NCBI RefSeq assembly: GCF_023228785.1
Contig: NZ_JALOAN010000013.1
Span: forward strand, 1-59,188
Direction: 5' to 3'
Origin: Sulfurimonas sp.
GTDB taxonomy: Bacteria; Campylobacterota; Campylobacteria; Campylobacterales; Sulfurimonadaceae
DNA: 59,188 nt
This document shows, in pieces, positions 15,832 to 23,643 of the stretch (its first letter is position 1; each line of letters begins with the position of its first letter). Below the pieces are notes generated by a model. The model did no database searches and was not told where the DNA came from. It saw only the letters and a program-made list of their open reading frames with translations. A program made the translations under genes and the position numbers.

Positions 15832-17360
15832 TAGAATTCCCTCGCTATATATTCAATTTCTTCATCTTTCACATACGGATTCATAGGTAAACTCATAATC
15901 TCATCTGCAACTATTTCAGAAATGGGAAAATTACCTTTTTTATATCCTAAATAAAGAAAGCACTCTTGAAGATGTAGTGGCATTGGGTAGTGTACTGCGG
16001 TAGGTATTCCTGCTTCTTTTAGTTTGGCTTGGACTTCATCTCTGTTTTTTACTCTTACAGAGTATTGTGCCCATGCAGATGTGCAGTTGTTGGCTACTGT
16101 TGGGAGTATTGTGTTTTTGGGCGAGGTTGAAACCTCACTTCCGAGGGCTTTTGTGTATTTTTGGGCTACTTCTTGTCTTAGTGCTAGATCTTTTGGATAG
16201 TGTTTTAGCTTTACATTTAGTACTGCAGCTTGCAAAGTATCTAGTCTTCCACCCATTCCTATGTATTTGTGATGGTATCTTTTAGATTGGCCGTGAAGTC
16301 TAAGTGACTTTATCTTGTTTGCTAGTTCTTCATTGTTAGTAAATACAGCTCCGCCATCTCCAAAACAACCTAGAGGTTTCGCAGGGAAAAATGAAGTTGT
16401 AGAGATATCACCTAAGTTGCTATCTGTCTTGCCTTTGTAAATGCTTCCGAAGCTTTGAGCACCGTCTATTATAATTTTTAATTTTGGATGTTTAATTTTT
16501 AATTGTTCAAGTGCATCCATATCAGCTGGTTGTCCGTAGAGGCTCACTGGGATGATGGCTTTTGTTTTTGGGGTGATGGCTGCTTCTATCTTGCTTGGAT
16601 CTATGTTATAAGTTTTTTCATCTATATCCACAAAAACTGGCGTAGCTCCTAAAAATGCTATAGTCTCAGCTGTAGCTATAAAGGTAAATGGAGTAGTGAT
16701 AACTTCATCGCCTGGCTTGATATCAAGCGCCATCATGGCAAGTAGTAGTGCATCTGTTCCATTACTACATGTGATGGCGTACTTCGCACCTGTAAACTCT
16801 TCTAAGTTTTTTTCTAGTTCCGTAACTGCATCTCCCATGATATAGCTTGCGTTGTTTAAAACTTTGTCCATCTCAAGTTCTAGTTCACTTTGGTACATGA
16901 AATACTGTTTTTGCAGGTTTGCGAAGTCAATGTTGGTGGTTTGTGATTGGTGGTTTGTGATTTGTGATGGGTGTATGGTTTCATTTGGATATTTTTCTAG
17001 CATCTTTATATCTCTAGTGATTACTTTTGCATCTATAGCTTTTGCAGATGCTATAATTTGTGAGTCTTCTATATCCTCATAATCTAAGTCCAAATAAGAT
17101 GGTGTTTTTGCTATTTTAAATTTTGACAATATTTCTTTGATGAAGTTTTTTAAAATTATTTTACTAGCATAACCAAACTCTCTTTTTAGCTCTTGAGCTT
17201 TTGTAAATTCTAGCTTGTCCAAAGAAGAAGATGATATATAAAGATTTGTATTATTCTCATTCCACAACATATCTAATGTTGACACTGACTCTGCAAACAA
17301 CTCTCTTCTTTCATTGTTATAATAATCAAAGATTATATTTAGATCTACTAAATAGTTCAT
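15831..17360 (-). CDS. wbpE: PIN-domain toxin fused to WbpE-type DegT/DnrJ aminotransferase
   Basis: This 509-residue fusion has two parts. Residues 1-130 form a VapC-like PIN RNase domain (YLVDLNIIFDYY with Asp6, EDSQIIASA with Asp99, VITRDIKML with Asp117). Residues 131-143 are a Gln/Thr/Asn-rich linker. Residues about 144-509 are a full-length PLP aminotransferase (IDFANLQKQY, GTDALLLAMMAL, DGAQSFGS, FFPAKPLGCFGDGGA with the Schiff-base Lys). The aminotransferase part would convert UDP-3-keto-GlcNAcA to UDP-GlcNAc3NA. No in-frame ATG, GTG or TTG lies close before the aminotransferase part, so it is probably made as one chain. The start ATG forms a TAATG overlap with the antitoxin. Confidence 0.88.
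   Translation of the reverse strand: MNYLVDLNIIFDYYNNERRELFAESVSTLDMLWNENNTNLYISSSSLDKLEFTKAQELKREFGYASKIILKNFIKEILSKFKIAKTPSYLDLDYEDIEDSQIIASAKAIDAKVITRDIKMLEKYPNETIHPSQITNHQSQTTNIDFANLQKQYFMYQSELELEMDKVLNNASYIMGDAVTELEKNLEEFTGAKYAITCSNGTDALLLAMMALDIKPGDEVITTPFTFIATAETIAFLGATPVFVDIDEKTYNIDPSKIEAAITPKTKAIIPVSLYGQPADMDALEQLKIKHPKLKIIIDGAQSFGSIYKGKTDSNLGDISTTSFFPAKPLGCFGDGGAVFTNNEELANKIKSLRLHGQSKRYHHKYIGMGGRLDTLQAAVLNVKLKHYPKDLALRQEVAQKYTKALGSEVSTSPKNTILPTVANNCTSAWAQYSVRVKNRDEVQAKLKEAGIPTAVHYPMPLHLQECFLYLGYKKGNFPISEIVADEIMSLPMNPYVKDEEIEYIAREF
16933..16960. repeat. Two perfect 14-bp tandem repeats inside the fusion linker
   Basis: The unit TTGGTGGTTTGTGA occurs twice back to back (16933-16946 and 16947-16960) and a decayed third part continues to about 16972. 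On the minus strand it encodes the ITNHQSQTTN linker between the PIN and aminotransferase domains. Fourteen is not a multiple of three, so copy-number change would break the fusion frame. Confidence 0.9.
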
Positions 17361-17614
17361 TATTTGTATTTCTCCATAAGGTACTCACCTCTATCTAATT
17401 TATATTGTTCACTTTTATAATATTCTGGATCACTTTTAATGCCCATCAGAAGTTCCCTCCAGTTCTCTTCTATATACTCATCTGTTAATAGATTTTCTTG
17501 AGTAGCATCTGTATCAACCTGTTTTACTACTACACCTTTATTTGAAAATGAAGTTAAAAACCATAAAATCTTTTCTGCAATACTATTGTCTTTAATATTT
17601 ACTATGAGTTGCAT
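17360..17614 (-). CDS. Antitoxin-like protein paired with PIN domain
   Basis: This 84-residue protein lies immediately before the PIN-aminotransferase fusion with a TAATG junction, the normal antitoxin-toxin order. The N-terminus (MQLIVNIKDNSIAEKILWFL, TSFSNKGVVVKQ) resembles that of the antitoxin at 1259-1483. The C-terminus is an acidic/aromatic tail (EYIEENWRELL, YKLDRGEYLMEKYK) suited to wrapping a toxin. AAAGGAG precedes the ATG by 7 nt, and the start lies inside the last codons of wbpD. It presumably neutralises the PIN domain; no experiment supports this. Confidence 0.65.
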   Translation of the reverse strand: MQLIVNIKDNSIAEKILWFLTSFSNKGVVVKQVDTDATQENLLTDEYIEENWRELLMGIKSDPEYYKSEQYKLDRGEYLMEKYK

Positions 17615-18186
17615 TTTATCTCCTTTAGTTGATCATCAATTATAGCGTATTTGCTACCATCAAAACTATCTACTGCTTGCATTTTTTCATCAAATTTTAG
17701 AGTATTACCAGCACGACTCACCCAACCAATTTGCCGAGCAGGAACTCCTACCACGAGGGCAAAAGCTTTAACATCTCGGTTGACAACTGCACCACTTCCG
17801 ATAAGCGCATATTTACCAATAGTCACACCGCAAACTATAGTCGCATTTGCACCTATTGAACATCCATACTTAAGTAGTGTCTTTTTAAACTCTTCTTTTC
17901 TGCTTATAAAAGCTCTTGGATTAGTGATATTTGTAAAAACCATAGAGGGTCCTAAAAAAACATCATCTTCTATCTCTACGCCCTCGTAAATAGAGATGTT
18001 GTTTTGAACTTTAACACCTGAACCTATCTTAACATTTGGCCCAACTACACAGTTTTGTCCAAATGAACAGTTAGAACCAATGTTTGAACCACTTAAGATG
18101 TGTGAAAAATGCCAGATCTTAGTATCATCTCCAATACTTATATCTGCATCTACATACGATGATTTATGTACAAAAAATTTAGCCAT
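17602..18186 (-). CDS. wbpD: UDP-sugar N-acetyltransferase, WbpD/WlbB type
   Basis: This 194-residue left-handed beta-helix protein has hexapeptide repeats throughout (IGDDTKIWHFSHIL, IGSNCSFGQNCVVG, VKIGSGVKVQNN, ATIVCGVTIGKYALIG). It acetylates the 3-amino group made by WbpE using acetyl-CoA, giving UDP-2,3-diacetamido-glucuronic acid. It overlaps wbpB by 8 nt upstream and the antitoxin by 13 nt downstream. The antitoxin/PIN insertion therefore separates wbpD from wbpE, which are adjacent in ordinary clusters. Confidence 0.9.
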   Translation of the reverse strand: MAKFFVHKSSYVDADISIGDDTKIWHFSHILSGSNIGSNCSFGQNCVVGPNVKIGSGVKVQNNISIYEGVEIEDDVFLGPSMVFTNITNPRAFISRKEEFKKTLLKYGCSIGANATIVCGVTIGKYALIGSGAVVNRDVKAFALVVGVPARQIGWVSRAGNTLKFDEKMQAVDSFDGSKYAIIDDQLKEIKCNS

Positions 18187-19156
18187 TTTTTGCCAATACT
18201 TTTTTTACAAATGGATGGTAGTCACCTTGAAGTCCGATTGGTGTGAGTTTTCGTATGACAGAAACGATATCTATAGAGTTCCTCGCTTCTTCTAGTCCAA
18301 AACCACCACCATTTAAGATGTGCTCATAACTTCTTGTGTGTAGATCTGTAAAACCTTCTGAAAATTCAAACTCTTCTCCATCTACCGTGATACTTCTATA
18401 TGTCGTTTTTCCTGTGGCTTTTATGTTTTCTGGAATATAGTTGTAGTTTACAGATAAAAACCATCTAACATTTGCATTTTTTAATTTCATAAATCCTGCA
18501 TTTGCATCCGCTTCTTTAAGATGGACTATATTTTCTTCTATTGGGCCAAATATCCAAGAGAGCATATCAAAGAAATGAACTCCAATATTTGAAGCAATTC
18601 CGCCAGATTTTGCTTCATCGCCTTTCCACGATACAAAGTACCATTTACCTCTTGATGTAAGATATGTAAGATCTATGTCATAAACCTTATCTGGATTTTC
18701 TTCTAGCTCTTTTGCTATTTTTTCTTTAAGAGCGATGATAGAATCATGAAGTCTTAGTTGTAAGATATTATAAACTTTTTTACCAGTATCTTGCTCTATC
18801 AACTTAAGTTGGTCAATGTTATGAGGGTTTAACACTAAAGGCTTTTCACAGATGGCGTGAGCTCCACTTTTTAGTGCAAATCTTATATGTGCATCATGCA
18901 AATAGTTTGGTGTTGCGATCGCCATATAGTCTATCTTTTTGTTTCCATCTCTATGCCATTTATCTACAAAACGATCAAAACGCTCAAACTCTGTAAAAAA
19001 AGAGGCTTGTGGAAAGTTACTATCCATAATCCCTATTCCATCGTATGGATCAAGTGCAGCTATAAGATCATTTCCTGTTTCTTTTATAGCTTTCATGTGT
19101 CGTGGAGCTATGTACCCTGATGCTCCAATAAGTGCGAAGTTTTTTTTGTTTTGCAT
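18179..19156 (-). CDS. wbpB: UDP-GlcNAcA 3-oxidase, WbpB/WlbA type (Gfo/Idh/MocA)
   Basis: This is a protein of about 325 residues with a Rossmann N-terminus (NFALIGASGYIAPRHMKAI), the ATPNYLH and CEKPLVL motifs of Gfo/Idh/MocA enzymes, and the GGIASNIGVHFFDML substrate-binding segment. It oxidises C3 of UDP-GlcNAcA with NAD. I set the start at ATG 19156 because GGAGATTATAAA precedes it. A TTG at 19186 would give a 10-residue extension running into the end of wbpA. It overlaps wbpD by 8 nt. Confidence 0.9.
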   Translation of the reverse strand: MQNKKNFALIGASGYIAPRHMKAIKETGNDLIAALDPYDGIGIMDSNFPQASFFTEFERFDRFVDKWHRDGNKKIDYMAIATPNYLHDAHIRFALKSGAHAICEKPLVLNPHNIDQLKLIEQDTGKKVYNILQLRLHDSIIALKEKIAKELEENPDKVYDIDLTYLTSRGKWYFVSWKGDEAKSGGIASNIGVHFFDMLSWIFGPIEENIVHLKEADANAGFMKLKNANVRWFLSVNYNYIPENIKATGKTTYRSITVDGEEFEFSEGFTDLHTRSYEHILNGGGFGLEEARNSIDIVSVIRKLTPIGLQGDYHPFVKKVLAKNG

Positions 19157-19157
19157 T

Positions 19158-20432
19158 TTATAATCTCCATGTAGGATTTTTGACAATCCCTTTTATATCT
19201 ATTAAAATTTCATTACCTTGTGAAATACTTTTATAATCTTCTTGAGTTAATTTTAAAAATTGTTTATGAGCAACTGCTACGACAATAGAGTCATATTTTT
19301 TGTTGGTCTCAAATGGATCTTTGTCTAAAAGCTTATGTTTAAACCATTTCTTCTCTTCATCTAGATCTACCCAAGGATCATAAATATCTACATTTGCACC
19401 ATACTCTTTTAGCTCATCAACTATATCTATAACTTTCGTATTTCTAAGATCTGGACAATCTTCTTTAAAGGTAACACCCAAAACTAAAATATTTGCATCT
19501 TTTATTTTTTTATCACCCTTGATCATCTGCTTAATAGTCTCTTCTGCTATAAACTTACTCATGCCATTGTTTATCTGCCTAGCACCTAAAATTAAGTTTG
19601 GTTTATATCCTAGCTCTTCTGCTTTAAAAGTAAGATAATATGGATCAACCCCGATACAATGACCACCGACCAAACCAGGCTTTAACTTTATAAAGTTCCA
19701 CTTAGTAGCAGCAGCTTCTATCACTTCGCTTGTATCGATACCAACATGATTAAATATCAAAGCAAGTTCATTCATAAGTGCAATATTTACATCTCTTTGA
19801 GTATTTTCTATCACTTTTGATGCTTCTGCAACTCTAATACTCGAAGCTTTAAAAGTCCCTGCAGTTATGATACTTGCATAAAGTTCATCAACCTTTGTAG
19901 CTATCTCAGGAGTTGAGCCTGCAGTTACTTTTAAAATCTTTGTTACAGTATGCTCTTTATCGCCGGGATTTATACGCTCAGGGCTGTAACCACAAAAGAA
20001 ATCTTCGTTAAACTTTAGTCCACTCGTCTTTTCAAGTTCTGGTACACACACTTCTTCTGTAACACCTGGATAAACAGTTGATTCATAGATGACAATATCA
20101 TTTTTCTTAAGAACTTTTCCAATCATTTGAGAAGATTTTATCAAAGGAGTAAGGTCAGGTCGATTTGTAGAATCTATAGGTGTAGGAACAGTTACTATAA
20201 AGATATTGCACTCTTTAATGTCTTCAACATCAAGTGTAAACTTCATGCCATCTTGTATAGCCTCCCTCATCTGAGTTTCATCTAGCTCTAAAGTTCTGTC
20301 AAATCCTGCGTTTAGCTCATCTATTCTAGCTTTACTTATATCAAAACCAACTACCTCATATTTACTTGAAAAAGCGTGAGCCAGTGGAAGCCCAACATAT
20401 CCAAGTCCTACTATACATATTTTATCTTTCAT
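19158..20432 (-). CDS. wbpA: UDP-N-acetylglucosamine 6-dehydrogenase, WbpA type
   Basis: This 424-residue UDP-sugar dehydrogenase has the N-terminal NAD fold (ICIVGLGYVGLPLAHAFS), VPTPID, the GYSPERINPGD signature of GlcNAc-type enzymes, and the catalytic Cys in PGLVGGHCIGVDPYYL. It oxidises UDP-GlcNAc to UDP-GlcNAcA and opens the diacetamido-uronate pathway completed by WbpB, WbpE and WbpD. AAGGAT lies about 9 nt before the ATG. It is the first enzyme gene of the operon, 42 nt after the regulator. Confidence 0.92.
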   Translation of the reverse strand: MKDKICIVGLGYVGLPLAHAFSSKYEVVGFDISKARIDELNAGFDRTLELDETQMREAIQDGMKFTLDVEDIKECNIFIVTVPTPIDSTNRPDLTPLIKSSQMIGKVLKKNDIVIYESTVYPGVTEEVCVPELEKTSGLKFNEDFFCGYSPERINPGDKEHTVTKILKVTAGSTPEIATKVDELYASIITAGTFKASSIRVAEASKVIENTQRDVNIALMNELALIFNHVGIDTSEVIEAAATKWNFIKLKPGLVGGHCIGVDPYYLTFKAEELGYKPNLILGARQINNGMSKFIAEETIKQMIKGDKKIKDANILVLGVTFKEDCPDLRNTKVIDIVDELKEYGANVDIYDPWVDLDEEKKWFKHKLLDKDPFETNKKYDSIVVAVAHKQFLKLTQEDYKSISQGNEILIDIKGIVKNPTWRL

Positions 20433-20473
20433 CTATGTGTTATCCTTAATATTTAATTCTTCTAAGTGAGTTT

Positions 20474-20785
20474 TTATTCATATTTATCTCTATAAGCTTC
20501 TAAATCCTCAACCAACATCTCATACTCTTCTTTCTTTCTCTTTATAAACTTCTCAGTTAAAGAGATCTTCTCTTTGATACCTTCTTCTGTTAGTAAATAC
20601 TTATACTGAAGTTTGTTTTTGTTGTTGTAAAAATTCTCTATTTTAAGAAGACCTTTGTCTGCTAGGGCTTTTATGACATAGTTGACTTTTCCTACGCTAT
20701 AGCCTAGCTCTTTTGCTATACTCTTTTGGGTTGTCACTTTTCCCATACTTCTCAAAACAGAAAGTTCTAACTCTTCACAATGCAA
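20474..20785 (-). CDS. MarR/EPS-associated winged-helix regulator
   Basis: This 103-residue protein has a winged-helix core (QKSIAKELGYSVGKVNYVIK, ALADKGLLKIENF) followed by a charged coiled-coil-like tail. This is the pattern of the small MarR-like regulators found at the head of exopolysaccharide operons. The best start is TTG at 20785, preceded by AAAGGA at a 6-7 nt distance; no ATG lies nearby. It is the first gene of the glycan operon and probably controls it. Confidence 0.8.
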   Translation of the reverse strand: MHCEELELSVLRSMGKVTTQKSIAKELGYSVGKVNYVIKALADKGLLKIENFYNNKNKLQYKYLLTEEGIKEKISLTEKFIKRKKEEYEMLVEDLEAYRDKYE

Positions 20786-21059
20786 TCTAGTTCCTTTTAT
20801 TCATTTTAAAAACAAGATAATATCGAATTCAAACTTTGAACACACTTTAATCCACGGAACCGCGAATTTATTCGGAACTATCTGGTTTCAAAAGCCCCTC
20901 TTGCCGAGCGAGTTCGAGGCTCCAGAATACTTCGCTAAACTTCAATTCTTAAAAGATAAAAATTATCCTTAAACTATTTTGCTACTTACTTTGAGCTAAT
21001 CAGCATTAATCTTAATGTGCTAAAATTCGCTCATCAAAAACAAACTTAAGGATAATTAT
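20786..21059. other. Divergent intergenic region, glycan operon versus ahpC
   Basis: This 274-bp region holds no convincing gene. For the minus-strand operon a TATTAT-like -10 candidate lies around 20819-20824. For ahpC the extended -10 TGCTAAAAT is at 21018-21026. A less AT-rich central part (about 20850-20930) shows no recognisable element, and no JUMPstart/ops sequence was seen. Confidence 0.5.
21018..21026 (+). promoter_or_regulatory. Extended -10 promoter of ahpC
   Basis: TG-C-TAAAAT lies 34 nt before the ahpC start, with no good -35 box at 17 nt; this is the usual form of Campylobacterota sigma70 promoters. A ribosome binding site AAGGAT follows at 21048-21053. Confidence 0.5.
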
Positions 21060-21656
21060 ATGTTAGTAACAAACCCAGCTCCAGACTTTACAGCTACAAC
21101 AGTTTTAGCAGATGGCACTATAGATGAGAACTTCAAACTTTCAGAAAACTTTGGCGAAAAAGGTACTGTACTTTTCTTCTACCCACTAGACTTTACATTT
21201 GTATGTCCATCTGAGATCATCGCTTTTTCTCACCGCATAGAAGACTTCAAAAGCCGTGGTGTAAATGTTATCGGTGTATCTGTTGATAGCCAGTTTTCTC
21301 ACTTTGCATGGAGAGAGACTCCAGTAAATGAAGGTGGTATCGGTCGCATTAAATACCCACTAGTTGCAGACCTTACAAAACAGATCTCTAAAGACTACGA
21401 TGTACTTTTCGGTGAAGCAGTTGCTCTTCGTGGTTCATTTTTGATCGATGGTAAAGGTATAATCCGTCACGCAGTTATCAACGACTTACCACTAGGAAGA
21501 AACATCGACGAGATGATCAGAATGGTAGATGCAATGCAGTTCACTGATGAGCACGGCGAAGTTTGTGCAGCTGGTTGGAACAAAGGCGACGAAGGTATGA
21601 AGCCAACAACTGAGGGTGTTGCTGAGTATCTTGGTAAAAACGAAGATAAGTTATAG
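21060..21656 (+). CDS. ahpC: Typical 2-Cys peroxiredoxin (AhpC/Tsa)
   Basis: This 198-residue peroxidase has the peroxidatic Cys in DFTFVCPSEI (about residue 49) and the resolving Cys in EVCAAGW near residue 170, the canonical 2-Cys layout. It reduces hydrogen peroxide and organic hydroperoxides in the cytoplasm. It has its own promoter and AAGGAT ribosome binding site and is monocistronic. Its codons are less AT-biased than its neighbours, as expected for a highly expressed gene. A repeat cassette begins immediately after its stop codon. Confidence 0.95.
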   Translation: MLVTNPAPDFTATTVLADGTIDENFKLSENFGEKGTVLFFYPLDFTFVCPSEIIAFSHRIEDFKSRGVNVIGVSVDSQFSHFAWRETPVNEGGIGRIKYPLVADLTKQISKDYDVLFGEAVALRGSFLIDGKGIIRHAVINDLPLGRNIDEMIRMVDAMQFTDEHGEVCAAGWNKGDEGMKPTTEGVAEYLGKNEDKL

Positions 21657-21894
21657 TCAAAACCTCAAGAGATCCTGAATCAAGTTCAGGATGACGACAT
21701 CTCCGTCATTACTGACTCATTCTTTCCGTCATTGCGGGCTTGACCCGCAATCTCATCAGGGTTTAAAACTATTTCACTTTTCAAAACATCAAGAGATCCT
21801 GAATCAAGTTCAGGATGACGACATCTCCGTCATTACTGACTCATTCTTTCCGTCATTGCGGGCTTGACCCGCAATCTCATCTCTCTTTAATAAA
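21657..21894. repeat. Repeat cluster I: 124-bp tandem duplication with palindromes A and B
   Basis: There are two nearly identical 124-bp copies, starting right after the ahpC stop. Each holds palindrome A (arms ATCCTGAA/TTCAGGAT, loop TCAAG; 21671-21696 and 21795-21820) and, in inverted orientation, palindrome B (arms ATTGCGGG/CCCGCAAT, loop CTTGA; 21727-21754 and 21851-21878). The cluster lies between convergent genes. Confidence 0.9.
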
Positions 21895-23154
21895 TTATTT
21901 CTCTTTTACGAACCCCAAAGCCTTACTATTTACAAAGACTATCTCATACCATTGACACGATGGAGCTATAAGGTTTAACCTTTTAGGATTTGAACTTCTT
22001 GAGAGTGCTACATAGAACTGTGAGGGAGCAAAGATCTCGTTTGTCTCGATGATGAGATCTTCTATGGACATTCCCTGAGACTTATGTATAGTTATAGCAA
22101 ATGCTAGCTTTATGGGAAACTGATAGATGCTAAGTTCTTCAACCTCTTGCATCTCTTTTTTACCGCCCTTTATTCTCTCATCCCACTTATACTTTGTATG
22201 AGCTACAGCTTCTAGTTTCACAACTTTGGCGTCGCTTTTTTGCACATAAACAAAAGTTGCATCGATGCCAACTACTACACCTCTTTCACCGTTAAAATAG
22301 TTCCATGAGTTTCTTGTAAAGAGAACAGGTGCACCTATTTTTAATGATAGTTCACTCTCGATGCGAGAATCCTCCATAAACCTCTTAACTTGTGCATCAC
22401 TTAAACTCTTCGAATGCTTTATGATCTGAGCCTCTTTTACAAAGAGATCTGAGTCTATATTTTCTAGCTCTTTTTTGTTGTGCATGGATGTTGAGTGATT
22501 TTTACCAAACAAGAAAGTAAACTCACTTAGATCTTGTGGGAGCGGTTTTATAAATTCATTTAGAGAGTTATGAACACTCTCATCCACAAACCCTTCTCTA
22601 ATAAACCCCAAAAGCTTTATAAAATCCTTATCATCAGTTCTATAGATATGAGTTAACTCGAACTTTAAAAACTCAAATACCTCCCAAAGAGGCGACTCAA
22701 ATGCAAACCTTACTTCACTAGATCCACGAACAATGGGAGGAAGTTGTAAAAAGTCTCCAACAACTAAAACAGCACCTTTGAAGTTCGCTTGTTCTAGCCT
22801 TAGCTTTATCATCTCTAAAAGTGCATCGCTAACCATTGAGATCTCATCTATGACTATAAGGTCCATACTAGATATGAGTTTTTTAGTTTTGTTCTTTGGT
22901 TCTAGTTTTGCGTTTTGCTCTAACTCTTCAATACTTGATGAGATCCCAAGATCAAAAAAACTATGAAGTGTCTGTCCCTCTATTAGAGTCGCTGCCATTC
23001 CAGTAGAAGCGAGTTTTGCTACTTTTTTTGCATCTTCTTCAAAGAGACTTATAACTTCCCTTGTAATAGTAGTTTTTCCAACACCAGCACCGCCAGTTAA
23101 AAAAATATTTTGCTTTTGTAATAGTTTTTTTGTGATCTGTTTAACTTGATTCAT
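21895..23154 (-). CDS. PIF1/RecD-like superfamily 1 DNA helicase
   Basis: This 419-residue ATPase has Walker A FLTGGAGVGKTTI near residue 19, Walker B LIVIDEISMVSD, motif III GDFLQLPPI, and the C-terminal ITIHKSQGMSIEDL and FYVALSRSSNPKRL motifs. These are diagnostic of PIF1/RecD-type 5'-3' helicases. It probably resolves difficult DNA structures in replication or repair. A TATAAT -10 ends 6 nt before the ATG with no ribosome binding site, so its mRNA is probably leaderless. Repeat clusters lie on both sides. Confidence 0.85.
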   Translation of the reverse strand: MNQVKQITKKLLQKQNIFLTGGAGVGKTTITREVISLFEEDAKKVAKLASTGMAATLIEGQTLHSFFDLGISSSIEELEQNAKLEPKNKTKKLISSMDLIVIDEISMVSDALLEMIKLRLEQANFKGAVLVVGDFLQLPPIVRGSSEVRFAFESPLWEVFEFLKFELTHIYRTDDKDFIKLLGFIREGFVDESVHNSLNEFIKPLPQDLSEFTFLFGKNHSTSMHNKKELENIDSDLFVKEAQIIKHSKSLSDAQVKRFMEDSRIESELSLKIGAPVLFTRNSWNYFNGERGVVVGIDATFVYVQKSDAKVVKLEAVAHTKYKWDERIKGGKKEMQEVEELSIYQFPIKLAFAITIHKSQGMSIEDLIIETNEIFAPSQFYVALSRSSNPKRLNLIAPSCQWYEIVFVNSKALGFVKEK

Positions 23155-23160
23155 AAAAAG

Positions 23161-23166
23161 ATTATA
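23161..23166 (-). promoter_or_regulatory. -10 box giving a leaderless helicase mRNA
   Basis: TATAAT on the minus strand is followed by exactly 6 nt (CTTTTT) and then the helicase ATG, so the predicted +1 is the A of the start codon. No Shine-Dalgarno sequence could be transcribed. Confidence 0.55.
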
Positions 23167-23189
23167 CTAAACTTTTCAAAACCTCAAGA

Positions 23190-23634
23190 GATCCTGAATC
23201 AAGTTCAGGATGACGTTGATAGTAGATCTTGGATTGTGTTCAAGATGGCAACATTTCAGTCATTACGAACTCAATATTTCCGTCATTGCGAACTCAATAT
23301 TTCCGTCATTGCGTACTCACTATTTCCATCATTTCTGGTTCAATATCTCCGTCATTGCGGGCTTAACCCGCAATCTCATCAGGGTTTAAAGCTATTTCAC
23401 TTGTCAAAACCTCAAGAGATCCTGAATCAAGTTCAGGATGACGTTGATAGTAGATCTTGGATTGTGTTAAGGATGACATTACCGTCATTGCGGGTTCAAC
23501 CTTTCCGTCATTGTGGGCTTGACCCGCAATCTCATCAGGGTTTAAAGCTATTTCACTTGTCAAAACCTCAAGAGATCCTGAATCAAGTTCAGGATGACGT
23601 TGATAGTAGATCTAAAATCTTGTTCAAGATAACG
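23190..23634. repeat. Repeat cluster II: palindromes A/B plus 23-bp array
   Basis: Palindrome A is at 23190-23215, 23418-23443 and 23574-23599. Variants with altered stems are at 23225-23250, 23453-23478 and 23609-23634. Inverted palindrome B is at 23350-23377 and 23506-23533. Between the first A and B lie 23-bp units starting at 23258, 23281, 23304 and 23327, each beginning like B (CGTCATTGCG). Open reading frames over this segment are repeat-derived and not counted as genes. Confidence 0.9.
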
Positions 23635-23643
23635 CTGTTTTCG

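Noticed and set aside
15831..17360. Sequencing error joining two genes as explanation of the PIN-WbpE fusion
   Set aside because: Not excluded, but both halves keep intact motifs, the frame is open through the linker, and no start codon with a ribosome binding site lies at the aminotransferase N-terminus. The fusion is therefore the simpler reading.
20786..21059. JUMPstart/ops antitermination element expected before a long polysaccharide operon
   Set aside because: I looked for GGCGGTAG-like cores on both strands and found none; such elements belong to RfaH-using gamma-proteobacteria.
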